DNA of 64,000 nucleotides from an uncultured Bacillaceae bacterium (GTDB lineage Bacteria > Bacillota > Bacilli > Bacillales > Bacillaceae_L), in NCBI GenBank assembly GCA_947497585.1, contig CANMHG010000012.1, positions 1 through 64,000 on the forward strand, in the 5' to 3' direction. Shown here in pieces: positions 1 to 9,008 of the stretch. Position 1 is the first letter of the stretch; every line of letters begins with the position of its first letter. The notes under the pieces are model-generated. The model was given only the letters and a program-made list of their open reading frames with translations, was not told the DNA's origin and made no database searches. Both the position numbers and the translations under genes were made by a program.

Positions 1-485
1 AGCAAGGTAAAACAAGTCCGAATCCTACTCTTATTCGGACAGGTTGAGTTGCAGCAAGGTAAAACAAGTCCGAATCCTACTCTTATTCGGACAGGTTGAG
101 TTACAGCAAGGTAAAACAAGTCCGAATCCTACTCTTATTCGGACAGGTTGAGTTGCAGCAAGGTAAAACAAGTCCGAATCCCGAGCTGATTCAGACAGGT
201 TGAGTTGCAGCAAGGTAAAACAAGTCCGAATCCTACTCTTATTCGGACAAGTTGAATTGCAGCAAGGTAAAACAAGTCCGAATCCCAAGCTGATTCGGAC
301 AGGTTGAGTTGCAGCAAGGTAAAACAAGTCCGAATCCCAAGCTGATTCGGACAGGTTGAGTTGCAGCAAGGTAAAACAAGTCCGAATCCCAAGCTGATTC
401 GGACAGGTTAAGTTACAGCAAGGTAAAACAAGTCCGAATCCCAAGCTTATTCGGACAGGTTGAGTTCCAGCAAAGGAAAACAAGT
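1..485. repeat. Nine tandem copies of a 52-bp palindromic repeat
   Basis: Units begin at 1, 53, 105, 157, 209, 261, 313, 365 and 417, and a tenth decays from 469. Every unit has the dyad GTCCGAAT...ATTCGGAC flanked by AGCAAGGTAAAACAA and AGGTTGAGTT. The loop exists in two main versions: CCTACTCTT in units 1-3 and 5, and CCCAAGCTG or close variants in units 4 and 6-9. Unit 4 has one arm mismatch (ATTCAGAC). The array runs off the left edge, so the copy number is a minimum. Long open frames across it arise because 52 bp cycles through all three frames and the unit lacks stops in some phases. I do not treat them as genes. Confidence 0.95.
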
Positions 486-527
486 CCCGCTGTACTTTCC
501 ACCCAAACTCGTAGCTTCCACTCCTTA

Positions 528-1268
528 TTAATCCAACACCCTAAACTTCTCCTCAACATAAGGCATCGTAGAGGGAACAGACACAGTTTCCATCTCAGGA
601 TATCGAAGAGCAGTCAATTTGTTCCCAAATACCGCACCAGTATCGATATTAATCGTATTGTTCACAATTCTAGGTTCTTTTACAGGAGTGTGTCCATAAA
701 CGATCCAAGCTTTGCCTTTATACTGCTTTGCCCAATCACGTCTTACAGGTGAGCCATCTAAATGCTTTTCTCCTGTTATATCACCATAAAGAACAAATGT
801 CTTTACTTTTTTATCTGTTCGACCTATATAATCTTCGCGTATACCGGCATGGGCAATGACAATCTTTCCACCATCTAACCGATGATAAAGTGGTGCATGT
901 TCATATAGAGTTCGAAACTTATGGTTTATCTTCTTTTGTTCACGCGACGGTAGTGATTTATATTCTGCAACTGTCGTCTCTAACCCATGGGTGGTTTGAA
1001 CTTTACTACCTTGAAAATAGCGGTATAGTTTATTGCAATGATTACCAGGAACATAATAGGCGTCCTGATTTTCGACTACAAGCTCATATAACAATTCTAT
1101 AACTTTAAGAGAATGTGGACCACGGTCTGTAAGGTCACCGACAAAAGCTAATTTTCTTCCTTTTGGATGAACAGGAATCTTATCCTTCCACACATACCCA
1201 AGAGTCTCAAACATATGTATTAATTCATCATAACAACCATGTATATCTCCAATCACATCTAACTTCAT
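528..1268 (-). CDS. prpE: Bis(5'-nucleosyl)-tetraphosphatase PrpE, metallophosphoesterase
   Basis: PrpE is a PPP-family metallophosphoesterase that hydrolyses diadenosine tetraphosphate and has been linked to spore germination in B. subtilis. The metal-binding motifs are in order: GDIHG (7-11), GDLTDRG (44-50) and GNHC (75-78), followed further on by AHAG and a YGHTPV motif. Length (246 aa) and near end-to-end similarity fit Bacillus PrpE. I start at the ATG at 1268 because GGAG lies 8 nt upstream. An upstream in-frame Met would add ten residues without a well-placed ribosome binding site. In B. subtilis prpE (yjbP) neighbours yjbQ and fabI, as here. Confidence 0.93.
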   Translation of the reverse strand: MKLDVIGDIHGCYDELIHMFETLGYVWKDKIPVHPKGRKLAFVGDLTDRGPHSLKVIELLYELVVENQDAYYVPGNHCNKLYRYFQGSKVQTTHGLETTVAEYKSLPSREQKKINHKFRTLYEHAPLYHRLDGGKIVIAHAGIREDYIGRTDKKVKTFVLYGDITGEKHLDGSPVRRDWAKQYKGKAWIVYGHTPVKEPRIVNNTINIDTGAVFGNKLTALRYPEMETVSVPSTMPYVEEKFRVLD

Positions 1269-1318
1269 GTGCATCACTCCAAACGTCAAGAATTCCATTT
1301 CTTACTTTGCCTAGATAG

Positions 1319-1347
1319 TTAAAAAGCTATCCATTAAAATGGATAGC
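1319..1347 (-). terminator. Terminator after rodA
   Basis: An eight-base-pair stem GCTATCCA/TGGATAGC with a short A/T loop is followed, in the minus-strand direction, by a run of T residues just after the rodA stop codon. Confidence 0.75.
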
Positions 1348-1356
1348 CAACTTGAG

Positions 1357-2532
1357 TTAATCAAACATATATTTTCTTGTACGTGAACGCACATTTAGTA
1401 CAATACCAATTGCAATCATATAGGTAGCTAGAGAACTTCCTCCATAACTGATAAATGGAAGAGGTAAGCCTGTAATTGGCAGTAACTGAATGCTCATACC
1501 GATATTTTGAAATACCTGGAAGGTAATCATTCCAATGACTCCTGCACATAGATAACTTCCGAATGGATCGTGACTTTCAAGTGCTGCATGAATTAGTCGG
1601 TAAATCAATAGGAAGAAAAGTGAGATAACAATACTCGCTCCGATGAAACCAAATTGCTCAGCAATCACTGCAAAAATGAAGTCTGTATGACCTTCTGGGA
1701 TAATAACTTCAGAATTTTGATAGCCTTTTCCTCTTAGTTGTCCTGATCCGATTGCTAACAAGGAACGTAGTAACTGAAAGCCTTGTTCACTGGAATGCTG
1801 CTCAGGTGCAAGCCAACCATAAAAGCGATTAAGCTGATAATCTTGTTTAATAATGTAGGTTCTAAAAAACTCAGGAAATGCAAAATAAATATAAACAAAC
1901 ACAGAGACACTGAATATTCCAGTAAAAAGAAATCCGAATATAATTCTCCACTTGATTCCCGCAACTAAGATTAATGACCCCATAATGGCCATAAAGACCA
2001 TTGTCATCCCCATATCAGGTTGCTTTGTTAGCAAATAAATTGGAGGTGCAGCGGTTAAAAAGATTTTCCCTAGAAGTAAAAAGTCATCCTTTACAGTATT
2101 TATTGGATACTTTTCTCTATGCTCTGCAACAATTTTACTTAATACAATAATTAATATGATTTTAACCAATTCTGACGGCTGAAAAGTACCTATACCTGGA
2201 AGGGAATACCAACTCGTTGCTCCCTTTCTAGTTTCAACCAATGCACTAGGGAAGTTAAGTTCCAACCCGAGTAATAAAATCAGTCCAAAGCCATATAAAT
2301 ACCAAGAAATCATTTTAAATCGATCAAAATCAAGAATCATTGTAATTACAATGGCAACAGCACCGATAACGTACCATTTGATCTGTTGTGCCACAAAGTT
2401 AATGCTTTTTAATTTTTCTGGTAAAAAGGGCTGTGAACTATCTATAGCAACACAGCTTACAATAGCCATTAAGAATAATATAAAAAGTAGAGTATAGTCT
2501 ACTTGTTGCCCGGGTGAATGTTCTTTTTCCAT
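1357..2532 (-). CDS. rodA: RodA/FtsW/SpoVE-family peptidoglycan glycosyltransferase
   Basis: This is a polytopic SEDS-family protein of 391 aa that polymerises lipid II together with a class B PBP during wall elongation. About ten hydrophobic helices are visible. Family signatures include the WYSLPGIGTFQPSELVK block (about 107-123), the KQPDMGM motif (about 168), and the C-terminal GLPLPFISYGGSS block. Length and the GIGTFQPSE variant fit RodA better than FtsW or SpoVE, but the paralogues are hard to separate by eye. The start is supported by AAGGGA six bases upstream of ATG. It is transcribed alone, with a terminator behind it. Confidence 0.85.
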   Translation of the reverse strand: MEKEHSPGQQVDYTLLFILFLMAIVSCVAIDSSQPFLPEKLKSINFVAQQIKWYVIGAVAIVITMILDFDRFKMISWYLYGFGLILLLGLELNFPSALVETRKGATSWYSLPGIGTFQPSELVKIILIIVLSKIVAEHREKYPINTVKDDFLLLGKIFLTAAPPIYLLTKQPDMGMTMVFMAIMGSLILVAGIKWRIIFGFLFTGIFSVSVFVYIYFAFPEFFRTYIIKQDYQLNRFYGWLAPEQHSSEQGFQLLRSLLAIGSGQLRGKGYQNSEVIIPEGHTDFIFAVIAEQFGFIGASIVISLFFLLIYRLIHAALESHDPFGSYLCAGVIGMITFQVFQNIGMSIQLLPITGLPLPFISYGGSSLATYMIAIGIVLNVRSRTRKYMFD

Positions 2533-2741
2533 AAAAAATCCCTTCTTCTATTTCCAATTGTTTTCAGTTTAGTCTTTTAGGGTAGAAGTTAAAAAAAGTC
2601 CTATCCTCTAATCTTAGCCTATTTTTTAGTGATTGCAAATATAACGATGAAATTTCAGATTAGTTTGTATTAAACATATCACACGACAAATTTCTACATA
2701 TTTGATAGTATAGAAAAAATGAGAGGAAGGGAGGGGGAAAT

Positions 2742-4121
2742 ATGAATGAGAACAATGAATATGAGAAAGAAAATATTGAATTTGAAATAGAGCAATTAAC
2801 GAATAGCTTAGAGAGTGATTCGATAGATGTTTTTCGTAGTCTTTTTCTAGAGCTACATCCTTATGACCAAGCTAAACTCTTTGGGAAATTGTCACAAGAA
2901 CAAAGGGAAAAAGTTTACCAGTTTCTATCTCCTGAGGAAATGGCAGGGATAATCGAAAATGTAAATACTGATGAGGAAGACTACGAAACATATCTTTCAG
3001 AGATGGATTCCAATTATGTAGCTGATATGCTAGGACAAATGTATGCCGATGATGCGGTTGATGTCTTAAATGAATTAGACAAAGATCAGGTAGCTGGTTA
3101 TTTATCAATTATGGATGTTGATGCTGCCAAAGAAATTCGAGAGCTACTGCACTACGATGAATATACAGCTGGTAGTATCATGACTACTGAGTTTATCGCA
3201 ATAGAAGCCAATCAGACCGCGCGCTCAGCTTTACAAATTTTAAAAAATGAAGCGCCAAGGGCTGAGACAATCTACTATGTTTATGTTATCGATGAAGATA
3301 AACGACTTGTCGGGGTCTTAACATTGAGGGATTTAATCATCGCTGATGAAGATACGATGATTGCTGAAATTACGAATGAAAGAGTTGTATCTGTATCAGT
3401 TAGTGAAGATCAGGAAGAAGTAGCACGTAAGATGAGAGATTATAACTTTTTGGCCGTTCCGGTTGTTGACCATCAGGACCATCTACTTGGGATCATCACT
3501 GTCGATGACATTATTGATGTAATCGATGAAGAAGCATCTGATGACTACTCTAAACTAGCTGGTATTAGTGATGTGGATGGTGCTGATCGTCATCCTTTTG
3601 CAAGTGCGAAAAAACGATTACCGTGGCTAATCATATTATTGTTTTTAGGTATGTTAACAGCGAATTTAATTGGTCGTTTTGAAGAGACATTAGACCAAGT
3701 TTCTATTTTAGCAGTATTCATTCCACTCATTGCAGGAATGGCAGGAAATACAGGAACGCAGGCACTGGCAGTTGCTATTCGTAGAATTGCAACAGGTGAC
3801 GTATTAAATGAAAGTAAAATAAAGCTTATCATTAGAGAAGCGGGAACAGGACTCATAACAGGAAGTGTTTGTGGCATACTTATAATGGGGATAGTATTTT
3901 TCTGGAAATCAAACTTATTTCTAGGAATGTTAGTTGGATTATCTGTTCTTATCACATTAATTGTAGCTACACTGGCTGGAGCTCTTGTTCCAATAATTAT
4001 GCACAAATGTAAAGTTGACCCAGCGGTTGCTTCTGGTCCTTTTATTACAACCATTAATGATATTATTAGTATCTTAATTTATCTCGGGTTAGCAACCGTA
4101 TTTATGAATTTCTTATTATGA
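2742..4121 (+). CDS. mgtE: Magnesium transporter MgtE
   Basis: This is a 459-aa MgtE-type Mg2+ channel. The N-terminal superhelical Mg-sensing domain (about 15-130) is followed by two CBS domains (about 138-260) that gate the pore, then five membrane helices (about 290-459). The pore signature AGNTGTQALAVAIRR lies in the second helix. ATG follows a GGAAGGGAGGGGG-rich ribosome binding site. No M-box riboswitch is recognisable in the roughly 200 bases shared with the divergent rodA promoter. The downstream antiporter gene begins 35 bp after the stop, so the two may be co-transcribed. Confidence 0.93.
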   Translation: MNENNEYEKENIEFEIEQLTNSLESDSIDVFRSLFLELHPYDQAKLFGKLSQEQREKVYQFLSPEEMAGIIENVNTDEEDYETYLSEMDSNYVADMLGQMYADDAVDVLNELDKDQVAGYLSIMDVDAAKEIRELLHYDEYTAGSIMTTEFIAIEANQTARSALQILKNEAPRAETIYYVYVIDEDKRLVGVLTLRDLIIADEDTMIAEITNERVVSVSVSEDQEEVARKMRDYNFLAVPVVDHQDHLLGIITVDDIIDVIDEEASDDYSKLAGISDVDGADRHPFASAKKRLPWLIILLFLGMLTANLIGRFEETLDQVSILAVFIPLIAGMAGNTGTQALAVAIRRIATGDVLNESKIKLIIREAGTGLITGSVCGILIMGIVFFWKSNLFLGMLVGLSVLITLIVATLAGALVPIIMHKCKVDPAVASGPFITTINDIISILIYLGLATVFMNFLL

Positions 4122-4155
4122 GTGAAGTAGTTTTGTTTGAAAAGGAGGTAATTTT

Positions 4156-6018
4156 ATGGAACATGGAGCATCCGTAACTTCATTAGTTATCGTTCTTGTT
4201 GTTGCATTTTTAACGCCGATTGTTTTGCACAGATTGAAATTAAATATAATTCCAGTTGTAGTTGCAGAGATTATTGTTGGTCTGATAATAGGGAAAAGTG
4301 GATTTGATATTGTTCATCAAGATATTTGGCTTGAAACATTGTCCATGCTCGGATTTATCTTTTTAATGTTCTTAAGTGGGCTTGAAATAGATTTTTCAGC
4401 ATTTGCTCGTGGAAAGAAAAAAGAAAAGCTTCCAAATGGTAATGATGCACCAAACACTTTTGTTGTATCGACCATAGTGTTTATAGGTATTTTCGGTTTA
4501 TCACTGCTATTATCGTATATTTTTGTCTGGTTAGGCTTTACAGATAATGTCTTCTTGATGACGCTTATCATTTCAACAATATCACTTGGTGTTGTTGTTC
4601 CAACCTTAAAAGATGCGCAAATCATGAAGAAAAATATCGGGCAAATCATCTTACTGATAGCCGTTATTGCGGACCTTGTGACAATGGTATTACTTGCCGT
4701 TTTCGCATCCATTTACGGAACGGGCGACAGTAATATGTGGTTATTGCTCATTTTATTTGGTGCAGGGGTGTTATTATACTTCCTTGGTAAATACTTTAGA
4801 AATCAATCATTTCTTGAAACGATGTCTAAAGGAACCATTCAAATTGGTACCCGTGCGATCTTTACTTTAATCATTGTGTTAGTTGCCTTATCTGAATCGA
4901 TTGGTGCAGAGAATATTCTAGGTGCATTTTTAGCAGGGGTGTTAGTATCCCTTCTATCTCCGAATTCAGATATGGTTCATAAACTAGATTCATTCGGTTA
5001 TGGATTTTTAATCCCAATCTTCTTTGTAATGGTAGGGGTTCAACTTGATGTTTGGTCATTATTTGAAGATCCGAAAATCTTGTTATTAATTCCATTATTG
5101 TTTATCGCCTTAGTTATTTCAAAGATGCTTCCAATTCTTTATTTAAGGAAGTACTATGATTGGAAAACAACGATTGCTGCAGGGGCATTATTAACATCTA
5201 CTTTATCTCTTGTTATTGCAGCCGCAACGATTGGTGAAAGAATGGGGATCATTGATGCTCGAATGTCAGGAGCTCTAATTTTAGTAGCTGTAATTACCAG
5301 TATCGTTACACCAATCTGGTTCAAAAAGTTGTTTCCAAAGCAGGAGTCTAAAGGTCCGAAAATAAAAGTTGCCTTTATTGGCGCTAATCAAATGACTCTT
5401 CCTGTTACAAGAGAGTTAAATTCTCACCTATATGAGACAACAATGTACCATGTTAAGCAAGAGAAAAATGGGGAAAAGTTTTCTGACTCTTTATTTAATA
5501 TAGTAGAGGTTAGTGATTATAGAATTGAGACACTAAAGGAAAAGAATGTTTTTGATGTTGATGTCCTTGTTGTTGCAATTGGGGATGACCAGAAAAATGG
5601 AGAGATTGCGATATTTGCCAAGGAATTTGGAATCGAACGAGTCATTGCTCGTATTGAGACTCCAGAATTAAATAAATCTCTTAAAGAGCAAAATATTGAA
5701 GTGTTCTCTATGCTCATGTCTACAACGACCTTACTCAGAGCATTGATTGAAGCACCGAGTGTCATGAATATACTTACTAACCAAGAAACAACACTTTATC
5801 AAATTAATATGAACAATCCTAAATATGATGGTATAGCCTTGCGTAATTTTCCATTTACAGGTGACGTTATTTTCGTCCGAATCTTTAGAGGAAAAGATTC
5901 CATTGTACCTCATGGAGATACTGAACTTAAAATGGGAGACCGTTTGATCCTGACTGGCTCTCGTGAATATGTGGATGAGTTGAAGGTTGAAATGGAATTT
6001 TCAAGAGGGTTATTATAA
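4156..6018 (+). CDS. yjbQ: CPA2-family cation/proton antiporter with RCK/TrkA-N domain (YjbQ-like)
   Basis: The first 390 residues of this 620-aa protein form a Na+/H+-exchanger-type membrane domain (CPA2/KefB fold) with about twelve helices. An RCK_N/TrkA-N nucleotide-binding domain follows (about 398-510, starting KVAFIGANQ). A TrkA-C domain sits at the end (about 535-620, with the typical GDRLILTGSREYVDELK). It should exchange K+ or Na+ for H+ under ligand control. The size and its place between prpE and fabI match B. subtilis yjbQ. AAAGGAGG lies eight bases upstream of ATG. Ion specificity cannot be read from the sequence. Confidence 0.85.
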   Translation: MEHGASVTSLVIVLVVAFLTPIVLHRLKLNIIPVVVAEIIVGLIIGKSGFDIVHQDIWLETLSMLGFIFLMFLSGLEIDFSAFARGKKKEKLPNGNDAPNTFVVSTIVFIGIFGLSLLLSYIFVWLGFTDNVFLMTLIISTISLGVVVPTLKDAQIMKKNIGQIILLIAVIADLVTMVLLAVFASIYGTGDSNMWLLLILFGAGVLLYFLGKYFRNQSFLETMSKGTIQIGTRAIFTLIIVLVALSESIGAENILGAFLAGVLVSLLSPNSDMVHKLDSFGYGFLIPIFFVMVGVQLDVWSLFEDPKILLLIPLLFIALVISKMLPILYLRKYYDWKTTIAAGALLTSTLSLVIAAATIGERMGIIDARMSGALILVAVITSIVTPIWFKKLFPKQESKGPKIKVAFIGANQMTLPVTRELNSHLYETTMYHVKQEKNGEKFSDSLFNIVEVSDYRIETLKEKNVFDVDVLVVAIGDDQKNGEIAIFAKEFGIERVIARIETPELNKSLKEQNIEVFSMLMSTTTLLRALIEAPSVMNILTNQETTLYQINMNNPKYDGIALRNFPFTGDVIFVRIFRGKDSIVPHGDTELKMGDRLILTGSREYVDELKVEMEFSRGLL

Positions 6019-6025
6019 TTCTAAG

Positions 6026-6058
6026 AACTTCGCGTTTTGTATTGCGCGGAGTTTTTTT
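6026..6058 (+). terminator. Terminator after yjbQ-like gene
   Basis: An AACTTCGCG/CGCGGAGTT hairpin (one G-T pair) is followed by seven T residues, 8 bp past the antiporter stop. Confidence 0.8.
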
Positions 6059-6099
6059 ATGTTTGTAGTAAGACTATGATTTTTAAAAGGAACTATGCT

Positions 6100-6121
6100 A
6101 TAATTATGACTAGGTACTAAT
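6100..6121 (+). promoter_or_regulatory. fabI promoter -10 with FapR-like operator
   Basis: TATAAT (6100-6105) runs into the imperfect dyad TTATGACTAGGTACTAA (6105-6121). Read on the other strand it is TTAGTACCTAGTCATAA, close to the FapR operator of Bacillus (TTAGTACC...GTACTAA type). FapR represses fatty-acid synthesis genes, including fabI, until malonyl-CoA accumulates. The overlap with the -10 region suits repression. The -35 box is weak, and the assignment rests on pattern similarity. Confidence 0.6.
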
Positions 6122-6151
6122 AACTTGTGATAATCATAGGAGGATTTACGA

Positions 6152-6922
6152 ATGACAATATCCTTAAAGGATCGTACATATGTAGTAATGGGAGTAGCAA
6201 ATAAACGTAGTATTGCATGGGGAATTGCACGTTCTTTACATGATGCTGGAGCTAAATTGATTTTCACCTATGCAGGTGAGCGTTTAGAGAAAAGTGTTCG
6301 TGAATTAGCTGACTCACTTGGACAAGATTCTTTAGTATTACCATGTGATGTTACAAATGACGAAGATATTAAGAAGTGCTTTGCTGAAATTAAGGAAGCA
6401 GTAGGCTCTATTGATGGACTAGCTCACTGTATCGCTTTTGCTAATAAAGAAGAATTAGAAGGCGATTATATGAATACAACACGTGAAGGCTTCTTACTTG
6501 CACACAACATTAGTTCTTATTCATTAACAGCTGTTGCAAAAGAAGCGAAGGATCTAATGAATGAAGGCGGAAGCATTGTAACGCTTACTTATTTAGGTGG
6601 AGAGCGTGTTCTTCCAAACTATAATGTTATGGGTGTTGCTAAAGCTTCACTTGAAGCAAGTGTAAAATATTTAGCAAGTGACTTAGGTAAAAATGGCATC
6701 CGTGTAAACTCGATTTCGGCTGGACCAATTCGTACTCTTTCTGCAAAAGGTGTAAGTGATTTTAACTCAATCTTAAGAACAATCGAAGAAAAAGCGCCAC
6801 TGCGTCGTACAACAACTCAAGAAGAAGTTGGAGATACAGCAGTATTCCTATTTAGCCAACTATCTCGTGGGATTACAGGAGAAAACATTCACGTTGACTC
6901 TGGGTATCATATTTTAGGTTAA
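6152..6922 (+). CDS. fabI: Enoyl-[acyl-carrier-protein] reductase FabI
   Basis: FabI is an SDR-fold reductase for the last step of fatty-acid elongation (enoyl-ACP to acyl-ACP), 256 aa. Visible are the N-terminal nucleotide-binding segment VMGVANKRSIAWGIA, the catalytic Y-x6-K pair in NYNVMGVAKAS, and the RTLSAKG substrate-loop motif. AGGAGG lies eight bases before ATG. A FapR-like site overlaps the promoter. Bidirectional terminator hairpin follows. In B. subtilis fabI (yjbW) lies beside cotO; here an EAL gene and three mnx-like genes separate them. Confidence 0.96.
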   Translation: MTISLKDRTYVVMGVANKRSIAWGIARSLHDAGAKLIFTYAGERLEKSVRELADSLGQDSLVLPCDVTNDEDIKKCFAEIKEAVGSIDGLAHCIAFANKEELEGDYMNTTREGFLLAHNISSYSLTAVAKEAKDLMNEGGSIVTLTYLGGERVLPNYNVMGVAKASLEASVKYLASDLGKNGIRVNSISAGPIRTLSAKGVSDFNSILRTIEEKAPLRRTTTQEEVGDTAVFLFSQLSRGITGENIHVDSGYHILG

Positions 6923-6930
6923 TAAAAAGA

Positions 6931-6968
6931 AAAACAGTCATTACCGGCATTATGGTAATGACTGTTTT
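6931..6968. terminator. Bidirectional terminator between fabI and the EAL gene
   Basis: A 15-bp perfect stem (AAAACAGTCATTACC) with an 8-nt loop has T runs on both strands. It separates two convergent genes. Confidence 0.9.
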
Positions 6969-6977
6969 TGTTCATTT

Positions 6978-7907
6978 TTATAGAAAAAACCTTGCAGATG
7001 TTCTAGCTAGTTCTTTTCCTTTATTTAATATAACAATCTCATCATTTATATCTACGTATACTGGGTTTTTCTTGTTTTTATCACTTTGAAGAAATTCCTT
7101 AACATGCTTAAGGACGGGCGTTACTGGATTATTAGGCCTAGCAAGATAATAGCCCTGTCCAAAATCAATAGAGAGTTCCTTTACCCTTTCTAGCTCCTCA
7201 AACGTTTCTATACCTTCTGCGAGAACTTTGCTGTTCATTTTCTGCGCAAACATAACAAAAGCCTCTAGTATATTGTTTTTTACTTCATTTTGATCAATAC
7301 CACTAATGAGCGAGCGGTCAACCTTAATGTAGTCAGGCTGTAACTCAGAAATTGCCTGAAGAGAGGAATACCCTGCACCTGCATCATCAATCGCAATTTT
7401 AAATCCTTGAGCACGGTAGTGATTTAAGACCTCTTTAAAGGCTTGAAAGTCTGTAATGGCACTTCTTTCTGTAATCTCGAAAACAATGTTTTCAGGATTA
7501 ATTTGATATTGCTCTAGTAAAGAAATCGTATGACCAGGAGTAAAATGAGGGTCATGGATCACTTGAGGAGTTAAATTAATAAATAGCTTTTGGTTTTGAA
7601 GTAAATTCCTACTTTGATATATTGCTTGTTCTCGAGCAATTTTTTCAAGCGGATACAAAAAGCCTTCCTTTTCTGCAAATGAAAATAGGGTAGAAGGGTA
7701 ATGAAATTCACTATTTTCTGGGCCTCTTGAGAGTGCTTCATATCCATGAGTCTGACCAGTTTGGAGACAAACAATAGGTTGAAATAATATTTTTATGTTT
7801 TTATTTTTAAGGATATCTCTAAATTCCTTCCTTTTATGAGACATCTTTGTTATAGAATGATTGTCTAGGTCCATAAGGTCCTCCATCAATATCTTCGGAA
7901 TAATCAT
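6978..7907 (-). CDS. EAL-domain cyclic-di-GMP phosphodiesterase
   Basis: This is a soluble 309-aa protein made of one EAL domain (about 38-275) with short extensions. It should hydrolyse c-di-GMP to pGpG. The residues expected for activity are present: EALSR (57-61), NLTPQ, EITER, the DDAGAGYSS metal and loop motif, IKVDRS, AEGIE, and GQGYYLARP. No GGDEF, PAS or membrane segment is attached. The start is supported by AAAGGAG eight bases upstream. It stands alone between fabI and the mnx-like membrane genes, facing away from the latter. Its role there is unknown. Confidence 0.9.
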   Translation of the reverse strand: MIIPKILMEDLMDLDNHSITKMSHKRKEFRDILKNKNIKILFQPIVCLQTGQTHGYEALSRGPENSEFHYPSTLFSFAEKEGFLYPLEKIAREQAIYQSRNLLQNQKLFINLTPQVIHDPHFTPGHTISLLEQYQINPENIVFEITERSAITDFQAFKEVLNHYRAQGFKIAIDDAGAGYSSLQAISELQPDYIKVDRSLISGIDQNEVKNNILEAFVMFAQKMNSKVLAEGIETFEELERVKELSIDFGQGYYLARPNNPVTPVLKHVKEFLQSDKNKKNPVYVDINDEIVILNKGKELARTSARFFL

Positions 7908-8101
7908 ACTATATTCTCCTTTGTAAATGGTTCATCTCGCTGCAAGGTTCGATAATATCTTCTCTATTTCGACAATAACAGGTAAATGTTAAGAGAAAAT
8001 GAAGTTAATGTAAAGATAGTGTGTAATGGTTCCTTTTTGTAGCATATCTAACTAAACACCTGTTTACTGAATCTGCATACTTATAGTATGAGGTGAAAGA
8101 A

Positions 8102-8521
8102 ATGGGAGAACATTTTATAGCATTCTTTTTTTATGGAAACTTTCTTATTACTACAATCATCTATCTCTATATTTTTAGAATTCGTAAACTTATAGGTTTT
8201 CAGTTGGGGATGAATATTTCCATTCTTGTTGGTGGAATGATGGGTATTGCATCAGGAGTGTTTTTAGTGTCACTGTATCCTTTTCATTTTACAACAGTAA
8301 CAATTGCTTCAACTTTGATTGGTATGGGAATTGGAGCACTGTTTGGGGCTTTATTTGACTACCAAACCTTACTAACAGGATTTATTAGTGGGATGATGAT
8401 GGGAATCATGGCTCCGATGATTGGAGCTGTGTTGGAAGGTAGTAAACCTTTCATTTTATTTATTGAAATTCTATTTATTTGTTCCTCACTCTTAGTTATT
8501 ACCTCTAGAAAAAGTTCATAG
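8102..8521 (+). CDS. Small Gly/Met-rich membrane protein, possibly MnxA
   Basis: This 139-aa polytopic membrane protein has four or five hydrophobic segments. A Gly/Met-rich stretch (GFISGMMMGIMAPMIGA) lies near the end. ATG at 8102 has GAGGTG six bases upstream; a GTG at 8093 has no such site. The next gene follows after 10 bp and shares the same Gly/Met-rich segment, so the two look like ancient duplicates. A SCO1 gene follows. The mnx operon of Bacillus SG-1 begins with small genes before a SCO1-like mnxC, so this may be mnxA. That is inference from order, not recognised similarity. Confidence 0.6.
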   Translation: MGEHFIAFFFYGNFLITTIIYLYIFRIRKLIGFQLGMNISILVGGMMGIASGVFLVSLYPFHFTTVTIASTLIGMGIGALFGALFDYQTLLTGFISGMMMGIMAPMIGAVLEGSKPFILFIEILFICSSLLVITSRKSS

Positions 8522-8531
8522 GAGCATTGAA

Positions 8532-8996
8532 ATGAAATATTTTCTATTCTTGTTACTATTGTTAAATCTTTTTATAGGATATCAAAGCTATAGAACTCTA
8601 TATCAGAGAAGGAGATTATACTCTGATCGGTATGCAATGATAGTTGCTATGAGTGCGTCCTTTATTTTGGCGTTTATTATCGGCTTGCTATTCTCATTTC
8701 TAATTGATTTCTTAATTCCGGTTATTGTTATGATTTCAATTGTTTTTGGGATTCTTGTTGGGGTCGCTTTTGGAGCTTTTGTTAAATTTCACTCTGTGTT
8801 AGCAGGGTATTTTAATGGAGTAGTAGGTGGAATGATGGGAGCAATGTTAGGAGCTGTTGTCAAAGATCCAACTCTTTGTGGTCTTCCAGCAGATGCTGCT
8901 GCCAATCTGATGTTAAATACTACATTAATTAGTCTATTCGGGACGAGTCTTTTACTCCTTACTTTCTGGTTTATCAATTATTCATTAAAGGTATAA
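8532..8996 (+). CDS. Small Gly/Met-rich membrane protein, possibly MnxB
   Basis: This is a 154-aa membrane protein with an N-terminal anchor, a basic loop (YQRRRLYSDRY) and four more hydrophobic segments. The segment HSVLAGYFNGVVGGMMGAML parallels the Gly/Met-rich stretch of the preceding protein. Met-rich helices are common in copper-handling membrane proteins, which would suit a partner of the adjacent SCO1 chaperone in metallating the multicopper oxidase MnxG. It is tightly spaced with its neighbours (10 bp before, about 12 bp after), so likely in one transcript. Confidence 0.6.
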   Translation: MKYFLFLLLLLNLFIGYQSYRTLYQRRRLYSDRYAMIVAMSASFILAFIIGLLFSFLIDFLIPVIVMISIVFGILVGVAFGAFVKFHSVLAGYFNGVVGGMMGAMLGAVVKDPTLCGLPADAAANLMLNTTLISLFGTSLLLLTFWFINYSLKV

Positions 8997-9008
8997 GGAG
9001 GTTATGTG

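Noticed and set aside
31..483. Long minus-strand open frames with near-identical repeats of a CFTLLQLNLSESA-like unit
   Set aside because: They come from the 52-bp tandem array being stop-free in some phases. There is no ribosome binding site, and the arrays are palindromic and noncoding in character.
1..485. Possible CRISPR array
   Set aside because: The whole 52-bp unit is repeated, with no unique spacers, and no cas genes are nearby.
2533..2741. M-box (magnesium) riboswitch before mgtE
   Set aside because: No conserved M-box segments were seen in this AT-rich gap; the length would be barely enough.
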